Source of the DNA: Allomuricauda sp. M10
GTDB taxonomy: Bacteria; Bacteroidota; Bacteroidia; Flavobacteriales; Flavobacteriaceae
DNA: 64,000 nt
Assembly (NCBI RefSeq): GCF_020782875.1
Contig: NZ_JAJGBN010000003.1
Coordinates: 124,001-188,000, forward strand
Direction: 5' to 3'
The position numbers and the translations under genes were made by a program. Within the stretch, counting starts at the first letter, position 1. Each line of letters starts with the position of its first letter. This document shows positions 34,184-41,802 of the stretch, piece after piece. The notes beneath the pieces were generated by a model. The model saw only the letters and a program-made list of their open reading frames with translations. It was not told where the DNA came from and searched no databases.

Positions 34184-35404
34184 TTATTTCGCAGGAAGCA
34201 CTTTCGTGGAAACTTCCCCGAATCCGACCCTAATATCGCCATTTTGGGCGAAACCTCGCAGGGTTACCGTGTCCCCATCGTTGATGAATTTTCGTTCCGA
34301 ACCATCCTTCATTTTTACGGGTTTGGTACCCATCCAAGCTAGCTCCAACATGGAGCCGAAGGAATCGTCTTCTTTGCCTGAAATGGTTCCCGAAGCCATC
34401 ATATCCCCCACAGAAATATTACAACCATTCACGGTATGGTGCGCCAACTGTTGGGACATGTTCCAGTACATATACTTGAAATTGCTATGGCAAACCGTAG
34501 TTTCTTCGCTCCCTTGTGGAGTAATGCCCACTTCCAAGTTAATGTTGTAATTTTTGTCACCTTCATAAGTCAAATACGGCAATACTTTGGGTTCTTGTGT
34601 TGGACCTGCCACCTTAAAAGGTTTCAAGGCCTCCAAGGTCACCACCCAAGGCGATATGGAAGAGGCAAAGTTCTTGGCCAAGAAGGGACCAAGAGGCACA
34701 TATTCCCATTTTTGAATGTCGCGTGCGGACCAATCGTTGAACAAGACCAGTCCAAAGATGCAATCCTCGGCTTCTGCGGTGGAGATAGAATCGCCCAATT
34801 GGGTATCCTTTCCGCAGATAAAGCCCATTTCCAATTCAAAATCCAAACGTTGCGTGGGTCCGAAAACCGGAGCGTCCGCATTGTTAGGCAAGGTCTGGCC
34901 TTTAGGTCGATGGATAGGTTGTCCACTCACAATAATGGAACTGGCCCTACCATGGTAGCCCACGGGAATATGTTTCCAGTTAGGCAAAAGGGCATTTTCA
35001 GGGTCACGGAACATTTTTCCCACATTGGTGGCATGTTCTATACTAGAATAAAAATCGGTATAGTCGCCAATAGAAACCGGCATATGCATGCGGGCTTCGG
35101 ACTGCCTTACGAAAAGTTCGGGCTTCCCCGCCAAGGGGGAGTGGTCGTCCTTCAACCAAAATTGTATTTTTTTCCGTACCCGATTGGTGATTTCCTTCCC
35201 GAGGGAAATAAAATCATTGAGGGTGTCCTTTTCCAAAACGGCCGTGTTGAACTCGAACACATCGAGTTCCGCCACGGCGGCCAAATCTAGGATATATTCC
35301 CCAACGGCCACACCTACACGTGGACTCCTGTCTTCGGTGGAAAAAATCCCGAAGGGAATATTATGGATGGAAAAGTCTGAGTTTTCAGGGATGTTTATGA
35401 TCAT
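34184..35404 (-). CDS. fahA: Fumarylacetoacetase
   Basis: Last enzyme of tyrosine/homogentisate breakdown; it splits fumarylacetoacetate into fumarate and acetoacetate. The 406 residues match full-length FAH. The motif DFYSSIEHATNVGKMFRDPE carries the catalytic Asp/His pair, followed by NWKHIPVGYHGRASSIIVSG, the metal-binding DFELEMGFICG, FNDWSARDIQKWEYVPLGPF and a C-terminal RGFAQNGDIRVGFGE. It lies downstream of hmgA on the same strand with a 210-bp gap that holds two palindromic repeats. Confidence 0.96.
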   Translation of the reverse strand: MIINIPENSDFSIHNIPFGIFSTEDRSPRVGVAVGEYILDLAAVAELDVFEFNTAVLEKDTLNDFISLGKEITNRVRKKIQFWLKDDHSPLAGKPELFVRQSEARMHMPVSIGDYTDFYSSIEHATNVGKMFRDPENALLPNWKHIPVGYHGRASSIIVSGQPIHRPKGQTLPNNADAPVFGPTQRLDFELEMGFICGKDTQLGDSISTAEAEDCIFGLVLFNDWSARDIQKWEYVPLGPFLAKNFASSISPWVVTLEALKPFKVAGPTQEPKVLPYLTYEGDKNYNINLEVGITPQGSEETTVCHSNFKYMYWNMSQQLAHHTVNGCNISVGDMMASGTISGKEDDSFGSMLELAWMGTKPVKMKDGSERKFINDGDTVTLRGFAQNGDIRVGFGEVSTKVLPAK

Positions 35405-35424
35405 GAATACGTTTTTATGTCAGC

Positions 35425-35475
35425 TCGAGCGCAGTCGAGAGCAATAACAATCCTTCATTTCTCGACTGCGCTCGA
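35425..35475. repeat. Perfect 16-bp inverted repeat between hmgA and fahA
   Basis: TCGAGCGCAGTCGAGA (35425-35440) and TCTCGACTGCGCTCGA (35460-35475) are exact reverse complements around a 19-base loop. A core member of the GAGCGCAGTCGAG repeat family. Confidence 0.85.
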
Positions 35476-35504
35476 AAAGACAGAAGGCAGGAATCTATTA
35501 ATTT

Positions 35505-35597
35505 GTCATTTCGAAATGAGCAAAGCGATTGAGAAATCTAAGATTGAGATTTCTCACTTTGATTTCGACTACGCTCAATCTGACAGTTCGAAATGAC
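35505..35597. repeat. MITE-like palindromic element with 11-bp terminal inverted repeats
   Basis: Ends GTCATTTCGAA (35505-35515) and TTCGAAATGAC (35587-35597) are exact inverted repeats. The inside is also partly palindromic (GAGAAATCT/AGATTTCTC, and GAGC next to the two arms). The length of 93 bp and lack of coding capacity fit a miniature non-autonomous mobile element. A related element is at 39379-39484. Confidence 0.75.
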
Positions 35598-35614
35598 ATT
35601 CAATTCAGTCAAAA

Positions 35615-36772
35615 TTACTCCAACCAAGATTTGTAATACTTGCCATCATCAATTTTCAGGGCATTTTCAGTGACCATCAACGGTTTAAAAGTGTCTATCA
35701 TCACCGCCAATTCCTCTGTGCCTTTTTTGCCAATGCTAGCCTCATAGGTGCCCGGATGGGGTCCATGTGGTATACCTGCCGGGTGCAACGAAATGTACCC
35801 GGGGCCAATCCCGGTGCGGCTCATAAAATCCCCATCCACATAATACAGCACCTCATCCGAGTCTATATTGGAATGGTTATAGGGAGCTGGAATCGCTTTC
35901 GGGTGGTAGTCGTATAACCTTGGGCAGAATGAACATACCACAAAGGCACTCGTTTCAAATGTTTGGTGTACCGGTGGCGGTTGATGCACACGGCCCGTGA
36001 TGGGTTCAAAATTGTGGATGGAAAATCCGTAGGGGAAATTATACCCGTCCCAACCGACCACATCAAAAGGATGGCTGGCATACACCAATTGGTGCAACAT
36101 GCCCTGTTTTTTGATCTTCATCAAAAATTCGCCTTTTTCATCAAAGGTTTGAAGGTCCTGCGGAAGTTTATAGTCCCGTTCACAATAAGGGGAATGCTCC
36201 AACAATTGCCCGAACCAATTTCTGTATCGTTTTGGGGTATAAATGGGATGAAACGATTCCGCATACAGGATGCGGTTGTCCTCCGTATCAAATTCGATTT
36301 GGTAGATTATCCCGCGGGGAATGATGAGATAATCCCCATATTCAAACGGAATGTTGCCCAAAAAGGTCTTCAAGGTTCCCGATCCCTTGTGAATGAAAAG
36401 CATCTCATCGGCATCGGCATTCTTGTAAAAATAATCCGTGATGGATTTTTTTGGTGCTGCCAGACCAATGTGCACATCGTTGTTCACCAAAAGGGGCTCA
36501 CGGGCATCCAAAAAATCATCTTTCGGCTGTACATCGAACCCGATAAGTTTTCTGCTGGTGATATTCTTTTCCACGGCAATTTTGGGCGACATATCAATGG
36601 CCTTTCCAATTTCTTTCACCTGAGTTGGGCGATGGACGTGATAGGATAGGGACGACATGCCATCGAAACCGATAGTGCCAAAAAGTTGCTCGTAATACAA
36701 GCCTCCGTTCGGTTTTTCGAACTGGGTATGCCGTTTCTGCGGAATTTTCCCGAGTTTGTGATATATAGGCAT
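35615..36772 (-). CDS. hmgA: Homogentisate 1,2-dioxygenase
   Basis: Fe(II) ring-cleaving enzyme that opens homogentisate to maleylacetoacetate. The 385 residues are shorter than the 430-450 of many proteobacterial and animal enzymes, but the cupin core is complete: FIHKGSGTLKTFLGNIPFEYGDYLIIPRG, YNHSNIDSDEVLYYVDGDF and SLHPAGIPHGPHPGTYEAS contain the expected metal-binding His and Glu residues. It is preceded by hppD, with a 77-bp gap, and followed by fahA, an order matching the pathway. No maleylacetoacetate isomerase gene is in the window. Confidence 0.93.
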   Translation of the reverse strand: MPIYHKLGKIPQKRHTQFEKPNGGLYYEQLFGTIGFDGMSSLSYHVHRPTQVKEIGKAIDMSPKIAVEKNITSRKLIGFDVQPKDDFLDAREPLLVNNDVHIGLAAPKKSITDYFYKNADADEMLFIHKGSGTLKTFLGNIPFEYGDYLIIPRGIIYQIEFDTEDNRILYAESFHPIYTPKRYRNWFGQLLEHSPYCERDYKLPQDLQTFDEKGEFLMKIKKQGMLHQLVYASHPFDVVGWDGYNFPYGFSIHNFEPITGRVHQPPPVHQTFETSAFVVCSFCPRLYDYHPKAIPAPYNHSNIDSDEVLYYVDGDFMSRTGIGPGYISLHPAGIPHGPHPGTYEASIGKKGTEELAVMIDTFKPLMVTENALKIDDGKYYKSWLE

Positions 36773-36786
36773 TGGATGAGTGTTTA

Positions 36787-36842
36787 GTTAAAAGTGCTAA
36801 ATGTTGAGCTGTTCTAATCCAAAACTTAACATTTAACACTAA
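36787..36842. repeat. Imperfect inverted repeat between hppD and hmgA
   Basis: AGTGCTAAATGTT and AACATTTAACACT pair with one mismatch around a loop of about 30 bases. It could slow or end hppD transcription, or be another intergenic repeat. Confidence 0.5.
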
Positions 36843-36849
36843 CAATTGA

Positions 36850-37983
36850 TCAGTGTAAAGTGCCTCTAAGTTCCTGTTCACGTTCAATGGCTTCGAACAG
36901 TGCCTTAAAGTTACCTTTTCCAAACGATTGTGCGCCTTTTCTTTGGATGATTTCGAAGAACATGGTAGGTCTCGGTTCCACGGGTTTGGTAAAAATTTGA
37001 AGAAGGTAGCCCTCGTCATCACGGTCAACCAAGATGCCCAACTCTTTCAATGGAGCGATATCCTCATCGATTTCTCCCACACGGTCGGTCACGGCATCGT
37101 AATAGGTGGCGGGAACTTGAAGGAATTCGATTCCGCGACTTTTCAAGTCACGAACGGTTTTGATGATATTATCGGTGGCTACGGCAATGTGTTGCACGCC
37201 TTCACCTTCATAAAAATCGAGGTATTCCTCCACTTGTGATTTTTTCTTTCCTTCGGCAGGTTCGTTGATCGGGAATTTGATTCTACCGTTCCCGTTGCTC
37301 ATCACCTTGCTCATCAGTGCGGTGTATTCTGTGGAAATGTCCTTGTCATCGAAGGATAGGATATTGCGGAACCCAAGCACATCTTCATAGAAGCCCACCC
37401 ATTGGTCCATTTGGTTCCAGCCAACATTTCCCACCATATGGTCCACATATAGCAAACCAGTGGAAGTTGGGTTGAAATCCGGGGTTTCCCATTTTTTGAA
37501 ACCGGGTAAAAACGTGCCCTTATAATCCTTTCGTTCCACAAAAATGTGAACCGTTTCACCATAGGTATAAATGCCTGAGCGTACCACTTTTCCGGTCTCA
37601 TCCTCTTCAACCTTGGGCTCCATGTACGATTTGGCACCACGCTCCATGGCGGCATTGTAGGCATAGGTGGCATCGTCAACCCAAAGGGCCACCACCTTCA
37701 CACCATCACCATGTTTGTCTATATGCTTTCCTATTTCCGTGCCGCTTTTAAGGGGAGAAGTAAGCACTAAACGGATTTTGTCTTGCACCACCACGTAACT
37801 TTCACGGTCTTTGAGCCCGGTCTGCAATCCGGCATAGGCCAAAGATTGGAATCCAAAAGCGGTCTTGTAAAAGTGGGCCGCTTGTTTGGAGTTGCCTACA
37901 TACAGTTCAATATAATCGGTACCATTAATGGGCATAAAGTCCTTTGCGGTATCTGCGGTTTTGTTTAGGGTGGATGTTTGCAT
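36850..37983 (-). CDS. hppD: 4-hydroxyphenylpyruvate dioxygenase
   Basis: Fe(II) enzyme converting 4-hydroxyphenylpyruvate to homogentisate. The 377 residues contain two VOC domains. The C-terminal one holds the iron ligands: H in LLYVDHMVGNV, H in GVQHIAVATDNI and E in TMFFEIIQRKGA. FGKGNFKALFEAIEREQ near the end is the family's conserved C-terminal helix region. It is the first gene of the hppD-hmgA-fahA group and has a -7 element and a palindrome at its start region, facing the divergent marR gene. Confidence 0.95.
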   Translation of the reverse strand: MQTSTLNKTADTAKDFMPINGTDYIELYVGNSKQAAHFYKTAFGFQSLAYAGLQTGLKDRESYVVVQDKIRLVLTSPLKSGTEIGKHIDKHGDGVKVVALWVDDATYAYNAAMERGAKSYMEPKVEEDETGKVVRSGIYTYGETVHIFVERKDYKGTFLPGFKKWETPDFNPTSTGLLYVDHMVGNVGWNQMDQWVGFYEDVLGFRNILSFDDKDISTEYTALMSKVMSNGNGRIKFPINEPAEGKKKSQVEEYLDFYEGEGVQHIAVATDNIIKTVRDLKSRGIEFLQVPATYYDAVTDRVGEIDEDIAPLKELGILVDRDDEGYLLQIFTKPVEPRPTMFFEIIQRKGAQSFGKGNFKALFEAIEREQELRGTLH

Positions 37984-38016
37984 GATGCGTTATGTTTTGT
38001 TGTTCAGTCAATAATG

Positions 38017-38031
38017 TTGTTGATGCAACAA
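38017..38031. promoter_or_regulatory. Candidate MarR operator between hppD and marR
   Basis: TTGTTGATGCAACAA is a perfect palindrome with 6-bp arms and a 3-base centre. It overlaps the hppD -7 element and start point, a placement suited to repression by the adjacent MarR protein. Assignment is inference. Confidence 0.5.
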
Positions 38032-38036
38032 AAATA
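38029..38036 (-). promoter_or_regulatory. -7 promoter element of hppD
   Basis: Minus-strand TATTTTTG, a perfect TAnnTTTG element, 46 bp before the hppD ATG. The -33 region is weak, which fits a regulated promoter. Confidence 0.55.
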
Positions 38037-38135
38037 ATTATTTTCGGACACGAAAACGGTTTCGTAGATTAAATTTTAGGTTAAAATTGATGGGAAGCAT
38101 GGGAGTTGGATAAAGTCCATCAAAAACTGAATTGC

Positions 38136-38143
38136 TATTTTTG
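38136..38143 (+). promoter_or_regulatory. -7 promoter element of marR
   Basis: TATTTTTG, a perfect TAnnTTTG element, 17 bp before the ATG at 38161. It implies a leader of only about 10 nt and rules against the upstream GTG start, which overlaps it. Confidence 0.55.
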
Positions 38144-38160
38144 TGGCAATTGTTGAAAAA

Positions 38161-38607
38161 ATGCTCAATCGAATCGATGAAATACAGGGAATGGGTCTGC
38201 ATTTGGACCTCGTGCTCCGAAAAATTCAAAAGGCCTATCTGCTTGCGTTTGATAAGCTCGGAGTGGACGTCACCATTGAGCAATGGGTGATTTTGTATCA
38301 AATCCACCAATTGGGCAAAAAGGCCAGCCAAAGCAATATTGTGAAGAGCAATTTCAGGAACAGGGCCACCACTTCACGGGTCATTGGCGGCTTGGAACGC
38401 AAGGGTTGGATCACCAAAACCCGATTTGAAGGAGACCAAAAGCGTTTTAAATTGGCTTTGACACCAGATGGTCAGCACCTATTGGATTTAACTCTTCCAT
38501 CGGCCATACAGCTGCGTAAATTGGCCGTGAAAAACATTGATCCATCCGAATTTGAAATCTTTTTAAAGGTATTGGACCAAATGGGGGACAATTATGAGGA
38601 AAGTTGA
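38161..38607 (+). CDS. MarR family transcriptional regulator
   Basis: Winged-helix regulator of 148 residues from the ATG chosen here. The DNA-binding core reads VTIEQWVILYQIHQLGKKASQSNIVKSNFRNRATTSRVIGGLERKGWITKTRFEGDQKRFKLALTPDGQHLL, with the wing containing the conserved D-R/K-R pattern (GDQKRFKLALT). It is divergent from hppD with a palindrome in the gap, so it is the probable local repressor of tyrosine/homogentisate breakdown, perhaps released by a pathway intermediate. The GTG six codons upstream would overlap the promoter -7 element. The 3' end overlaps the convergent permease gene by 16 bp. Confidence 0.88.
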   Translation: MLNRIDEIQGMGLHLDLVLRKIQKAYLLAFDKLGVDVTIEQWVILYQIHQLGKKASQSNIVKSNFRNRATTSRVIGGLERKGWITKTRFEGDQKRFKLALTPDGQHLLDLTLPSAIQLRKLAVKNIDPSEFEIFLKVLDQMGDNYEES

Positions 38608-39341
38608 CCCCAGTGATCAAAGGCCAATTTGGCAATGGTGGCCAATCCGATGAGCAGGATGAACAACAAGCTCAAGTTCCTGAATTTTTCTTGGGGGATG
38701 TGGAACAAAATCCTTTTTCCTAAATACGTTCCCACCAAGCCGATGACCAGTAAAAAGGGAAGGTAGGTCAGTTCCTGTTTTCCGATATAGCCATTCTCAT
38801 AGTACACAAAGGTTCGTGAGAAATCGATTAAAAAGTCGATAAAGGCCGAAGTGGCAATAAAGGCATTCTTTTCCAGATTGAAAGCGGCCATGGTCAGACC
38901 GCGAATGGCGCCACCGGTGCCCAAAAGCCCTGCTGAAAAGCCGGATAACGTGCCACCGATCATCGCATTCCTTTTGTTGGGAAGCACAATGATTTCACTT
39001 TTGATTAGAAACAGAAGGCTGAAGGCTACCAAGAATACTCCCAAAACAATCTCCAGGGCCCCACTGTTCACCCATTTGGACATGAATCCGCCCAAAACCA
39101 CAAAAACCACGGAAGGCAGCCCAATGTACAGCAACAACTTTTTGTCCAACCCCTTTTTAAAAAGCCATATTTTACTCAGGTTGCTGGAAAGGTGAAAGAT
39201 GGCCGTCATGCCTAGGACGGAATAAAAATCAAAGTAAAAATTACCGATGGGCACAAAGAAAACTGAAGAACCAAATCCGCCAACGGTTCCCACTATCTCG
39301 GCTACCAGTGCCAACAACAAAAAGATATAGTTGATTTTCAT
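38592..39341 (-). CDS. TSUP (TauE/SafE-like) membrane permease
   Basis: Eight-span inner-membrane protein of 249 residues from the start chosen. The N-terminal half shows AEIVGTVGGFGSSVFFVPIG and the repeated half shows GTLSGFSAGLLGTGGAIRG, the paired glycine-rich motifs of the TSUP family, which exports sulfite, sulfoacetate or other organic anions. The substrate is not known. The frame extends upstream to an ATG at 39383 (giving 263 residues), but that ATG lies inside the terminal repeat of the palindromic element at 39379-39484, so I prefer the inner start. Confidence 0.85.
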   Translation of the reverse strand: MKINYIFLLLALVAEIVGTVGGFGSSVFFVPIGNFYFDFYSVLGMTAIFHLSSNLSKIWLFKKGLDKKLLLYIGLPSVVFVVLGGFMSKWVNSGALEIVLGVFLVAFSLLFLIKSEIIVLPNKRNAMIGGTLSGFSAGLLGTGGAIRGLTMAAFNLEKNAFIATSAFIDFLIDFSRTFVYYENGYIGKQELTYLPFLLVIGLVGTYLGKRILFHIPQEKFRNLSLLFILLIGLATIAKLAFDHWGQLSS

Positions 39342-39378
39342 AATTGATTCGTCAAACGGGTCTTTGGCTTTGAAATTC

Positions 39379-39484
39379 GTCATTTCGAGTGAATTTTTGA
39401 AAAAAATTGTATCGAGAATCAGAATTCCATGCAACATGTGCTTGTTCTCGATACTTTTTTCCCTTGGAAAAAACTCGAACTGAC
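39379..39484. repeat. Palindromic element with 12-bp imperfect terminal repeats
   Basis: Outer ends GTCATTTCGAGT (39379-39390) and ACTCGAACTGAC (39473-39484) pair with one mismatch; inside, GTATCGAGAA (39409-39418) and TTCTCGATAC (39445-39454) are exact inverted repeats. The length of 106 bp and end sequence relate it to the 35505-35597 element. Confidence 0.7.
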
Positions 39485-39699
39485 ATGTTCTTACCCTAAG
39501 AAAAGACCAAAAGAGTTATTACACGTACTAAAAGTAATGTTGGAGGATAGTCTTATCTATGTTTTATGTCATTTTAACCAAAAAAAATCTTAAAAAGGCT
39601 CATTGAAGTTAATGGAGCATAGAAAGTGGTCAATCTATTGGAAGTTGGGGTGGGAAAACCGCCGCAACTTTGTCCTTGTATACGTTAAACTATACAGCT

Positions 39700-40263
39700 A
39701 TGAAAAAAATGAGCTTTTATCCAACGTTATGGTCAACAGCGCCTTACACTCCAAATGTAATGGCGGATTGGTACGCCTCCCCAGAGCAGGGGGCGGAGTT
39801 GATCTTGAAAAATGAGGCCGCCGAGGCTCTCAAAGTTTCTGAAATGTCCCTTAACATTATCAAGTTTTCCGCATTGGACGAACTAGGTAATGAGCACTTT
39901 ATAATAGATTTCCCTGGTCAGAATCCTGTTTCTATAAAAGGTATTCCCTCAGGTAGCTTTTTACGCTCCAATAGTGTATTGACCCTTCCCGAAGGGAAAT
40001 ACACTACCCTGCGATTTTATTTGGCAGGTTGGGGCAACCAGTTCATTTATCAGGATGGGGTGGAGGAATCCGCCAACCAATTTGAGCGCTTGGACTTTAC
40101 CGTGGAAAACGGTTTCCAGGTGAACGGTGAAGCATCCCTTGAAGTTAAACTGTGGTTCGACTTTGCTCCGTTTCAGTGGAAGCGACACTTGAAACCACTA
40201 ACGGATTTGTTTATGAGGAGCAAAAGTCCTACACCACGTTTGGCCAACAGTTTTGGAAATTAA
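39700..40263 (+). CDS. Hypothetical soluble protein
   Basis: A 187-residue protein with no signal peptide and no membrane segment. It is rich in aromatic residues and beta-type strands (KYTTLRFYLAGWGNQFIYQDGVE, LDFTVENGFQVNGEASLEVKLWFDFAPFQW). I do not recognise a family. The start was set at the ATG of MKKMSFYPTLWS; the frame runs 10 codons further upstream to a TTG. It is followed by a strong terminator shared with the convergent SET-domain gene, which supports it as a real transcription unit. Function unknown. Confidence 0.65.
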   Translation: MKKMSFYPTLWSTAPYTPNVMADWYASPEQGAELILKNEAAEALKVSEMSLNIIKFSALDELGNEHFIIDFPGQNPVSIKGIPSGSFLRSNSVLTLPEGKYTTLRFYLAGWGNQFIYQDGVEESANQFERLDFTVENGFQVNGEASLEVKLWFDFAPFQWKRHLKPLTDLFMRSKSPTPRLANSFGN

Positions 40264-40282
40264 TTCTGTGAAAAAGAAAAGG

Positions 40283-40309
40283 AAAAGGCACCCATCGGGT
40301 GCCTTTTTT
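40283..40309. terminator. Bidirectional terminator
   Basis: AAAAGGCACCC and GGGTGCCTTTTTT form a perfect stem around a 3-base loop (ATC) with A-run and T-run flanks. It serves the hypothetical gene and the convergent SET gene; its right flank overlaps the SET stop codon. Confidence 0.88.
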
Positions 40310-40928
40310 ATTTATTGGTATAATATTCTATATCTTTTGTGTGGTTGGCATTATAAAAATTGGTCAATATGGAATCCATTTCCTCTTTACCGGAAGTAAT
40401 GCCCTCAATTTTCTCCCAAAGTCCTGGATTTAAGATGGGGCGCAGCGGTTGTTGTTGTTTGGTAATGGTTCCGAAAACTTTCTTGATCTTGTTGTCCCAC
40501 ACCTTGTAATATTTCAACAAATCGTCAGGGTAGACCACCTTTCGTCGCGTGCCTTCGTCCACTGCCCTGAACGGAATGGGAATGTTCAGGTAGCCATAAT
40601 CGTCCGTGAGTTGCTCCCCGGGCTGAATGTCACGGATGGCAATCTCAAAATCATATGCAGTGGTGAGGCAATTGGAGTTGAAACTGTGGTTCACATACCG
40701 GCCGTTGTCCCAACAGAGAATGTAATTGCCCTTGTTGTTGCGAAAGGTGTAGGTGTCCAAAATGTTTTGGTAGATCGGGGCCATTTGTTGAAGCTCCAAC
40801 GGAGTAAACTCGCGGTCCAATTCGTCGAGTACCCAGGTAATGGTTCCTGCGGGAATGAACTTGGTGGCCACTACGCCATACCCAATTTCGTTGCTGATAA
40901 AGCGTAATTCTGTATCTGGATGAATCAT
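40308..40928 (-). CDS. SET domain protein (putative lysine methyltransferase)
   Basis: Soluble 206-residue protein with a SET-type methyltransferase core: the N-terminal GYGVVATKFIPAGTITWV, the SAM/active-site motif RYVNHSFNSNC (N80, H81, S82, C87) and GEQLTDDYGYL (104-114), including the conserved catalytic-site tyrosine Y111. SET proteins transfer methyl groups from SAM to protein lysines. They are mostly eukaryotic and scattered in bacteria. A C-terminal helical tail of about 80 residues follows. The gene is alone, and its substrate is unknown; ribosomal or DNA-binding proteins are possible targets by analogy. Confidence 0.82.
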   Translation of the reverse strand: MIHPDTELRFISNEIGYGVVATKFIPAGTITWVLDELDREFTPLELQQMAPIYQNILDTYTFRNNKGNYILCWDNGRYVNHSFNSNCLTTAYDFEIAIRDIQPGEQLTDDYGYLNIPIPFRAVDEGTRRKVVYPDDLLKYYKVWDNKIKKVFGTITKQQQPLRPILNPGLWEKIEGITSGKEEMDSILTNFYNANHTKDIEYYTNK

Positions 40929-41067
40929 TTTATACGTAATGAATTTTCGAATGAAGGTATAAAATTGTTCGATCCGTTGATGGAAATTTTAGGGGTGCAT
41001 CAATATTTTGTGGAAGCGCTGTAAAAACTTGTAAGACAATGTGTTAATTGGGATGAAAACTTGAATT

Positions 41068-41508
41068 TTAGTCCAATAATCTCCTGTGATAATTGATCTG
41101 CCCAAGGTGATAATTCAAGTGCGTGGCCAACAGGATCAACGTGTGCTCCATTCCGGTTGGTTTGTCCCATATAACAATGGGAAAATCACCCGACAATTGT
41201 TCCTTGGTTACGTTGCTCAGACCTTTTTCAACCACAATGATCGTTTCATCAATTTGACTCAGTAATGTTGATAGGGGAATGTTAGTTGAGGAGAATTCCA
41301 GATCGCGTTGACGAACATAGGATGTTTTGGCCAGTCCGGCTCCTATATAGGTATTGAGGTTGCCGATGAGGTGCAGACATAAATTCCCGGCCGAATTTGC
41401 AATGGATTTTTCAACCAGCCAGATATGTGCTTCGGATTGATATTGCTGCAATTCGCTTTTCAGTTTTTCAAGGTCCCTTTTAAAGAGCCATTTTAAGGTG
41501 TCGATCAT
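41068..41508 (-). CDS. DinB-like four-helix protein
   Basis: Soluble protein of 146 residues with four predicted helices and the DinB/YfiT metal-binding histidine triad at H46 (LCLHLIGNL), H130 and H134 (THLNYHLGQINYH). This fold includes thiol-dependent transferases (bacillithiol or mycothiol type) and uncharacterised DUF1572-like members. No E. coli dinB (polymerase IV) relationship is meant. It lies 12 bp downstream of the thioredoxin-like gene in the same direction, so a redox or thiol-conjugation role is possible; this is inference. Confidence 0.82.
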   Translation of the reverse strand: MIDTLKWLFKRDLEKLKSELQQYQSEAHIWLVEKSIANSAGNLCLHLIGNLNTYIGAGLAKTSYVRQRDLEFSSTNIPLSTLLSQIDETIIVVEKGLSNVTKEQLSGDFPIVIWDKPTGMEHTLILLATHLNYHLGQINYHRRLLD

Positions 41509-41520
41509 GTTGTTCTTTAT

Positions 41521-41802
41521 TTATTCCCCACTTAGTCGTTTTAATTTCTCCAACACTTCATACACCGAAAAACTTCTAGCGAATCGATACATTTCCTTGT
41601 CATCGGCTTTCAGGATGACCACTGGCAAAGTGAAAACCATCGACTGTCCTGTAAATTCGATTTCCTCTTCCACATCCACTACGCGAATGTCCACGTTTGG
41701 AAAGTTTTCTTGGACGGCGTCCAATAGTTTTGGTTTCAAAACTTTGCACACCCCGCAGGTTTTGCCGGTAAAATAAAGAAGTTCAATTTTGGGTGTTTCC
41801 AT
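41521..41802 (-). CDS. Thioredoxin-like protein (CGVC)
   Basis: Small thioredoxin-fold protein of 93 residues with no signal peptide. Active-site motif TGKTCGVCKVLKPKL (C16, C19) follows the first strand, and FTLPVVILK carries the cis-proline strand. At 93 residues it is short for the family and lacks much of the C-terminal helix-strand region. The ATG overlaps the stop of the NIPSNAP gene by one base (TGATG), so it is translationally coupled to it; the frame also runs 12 codons upstream into that gene. Confidence 0.88.
   Translation of the reverse strand: METPKIELLYFTGKTCGVCKVLKPKLLDAVQENFPNVDIRVVDVEEEIEFTGQSMVFTLPVVILKADDKEMYRFARSFSVYEVLEKLKRLSGE

Noticed and set aside
38144..38157. Possible sigma-54 promoter (TGGCA...TTG) before marR
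   Set aside because: Spacing between the GG and the following motif does not match the -24/-12 pattern, while a good TAnnTTTG element is present.
38143..38160. GTG start for the MarR gene
   Set aside because: The GTG overlaps the -7 element TATTTTTG, and the ATG at 38161 leaves a complete MarR domain.
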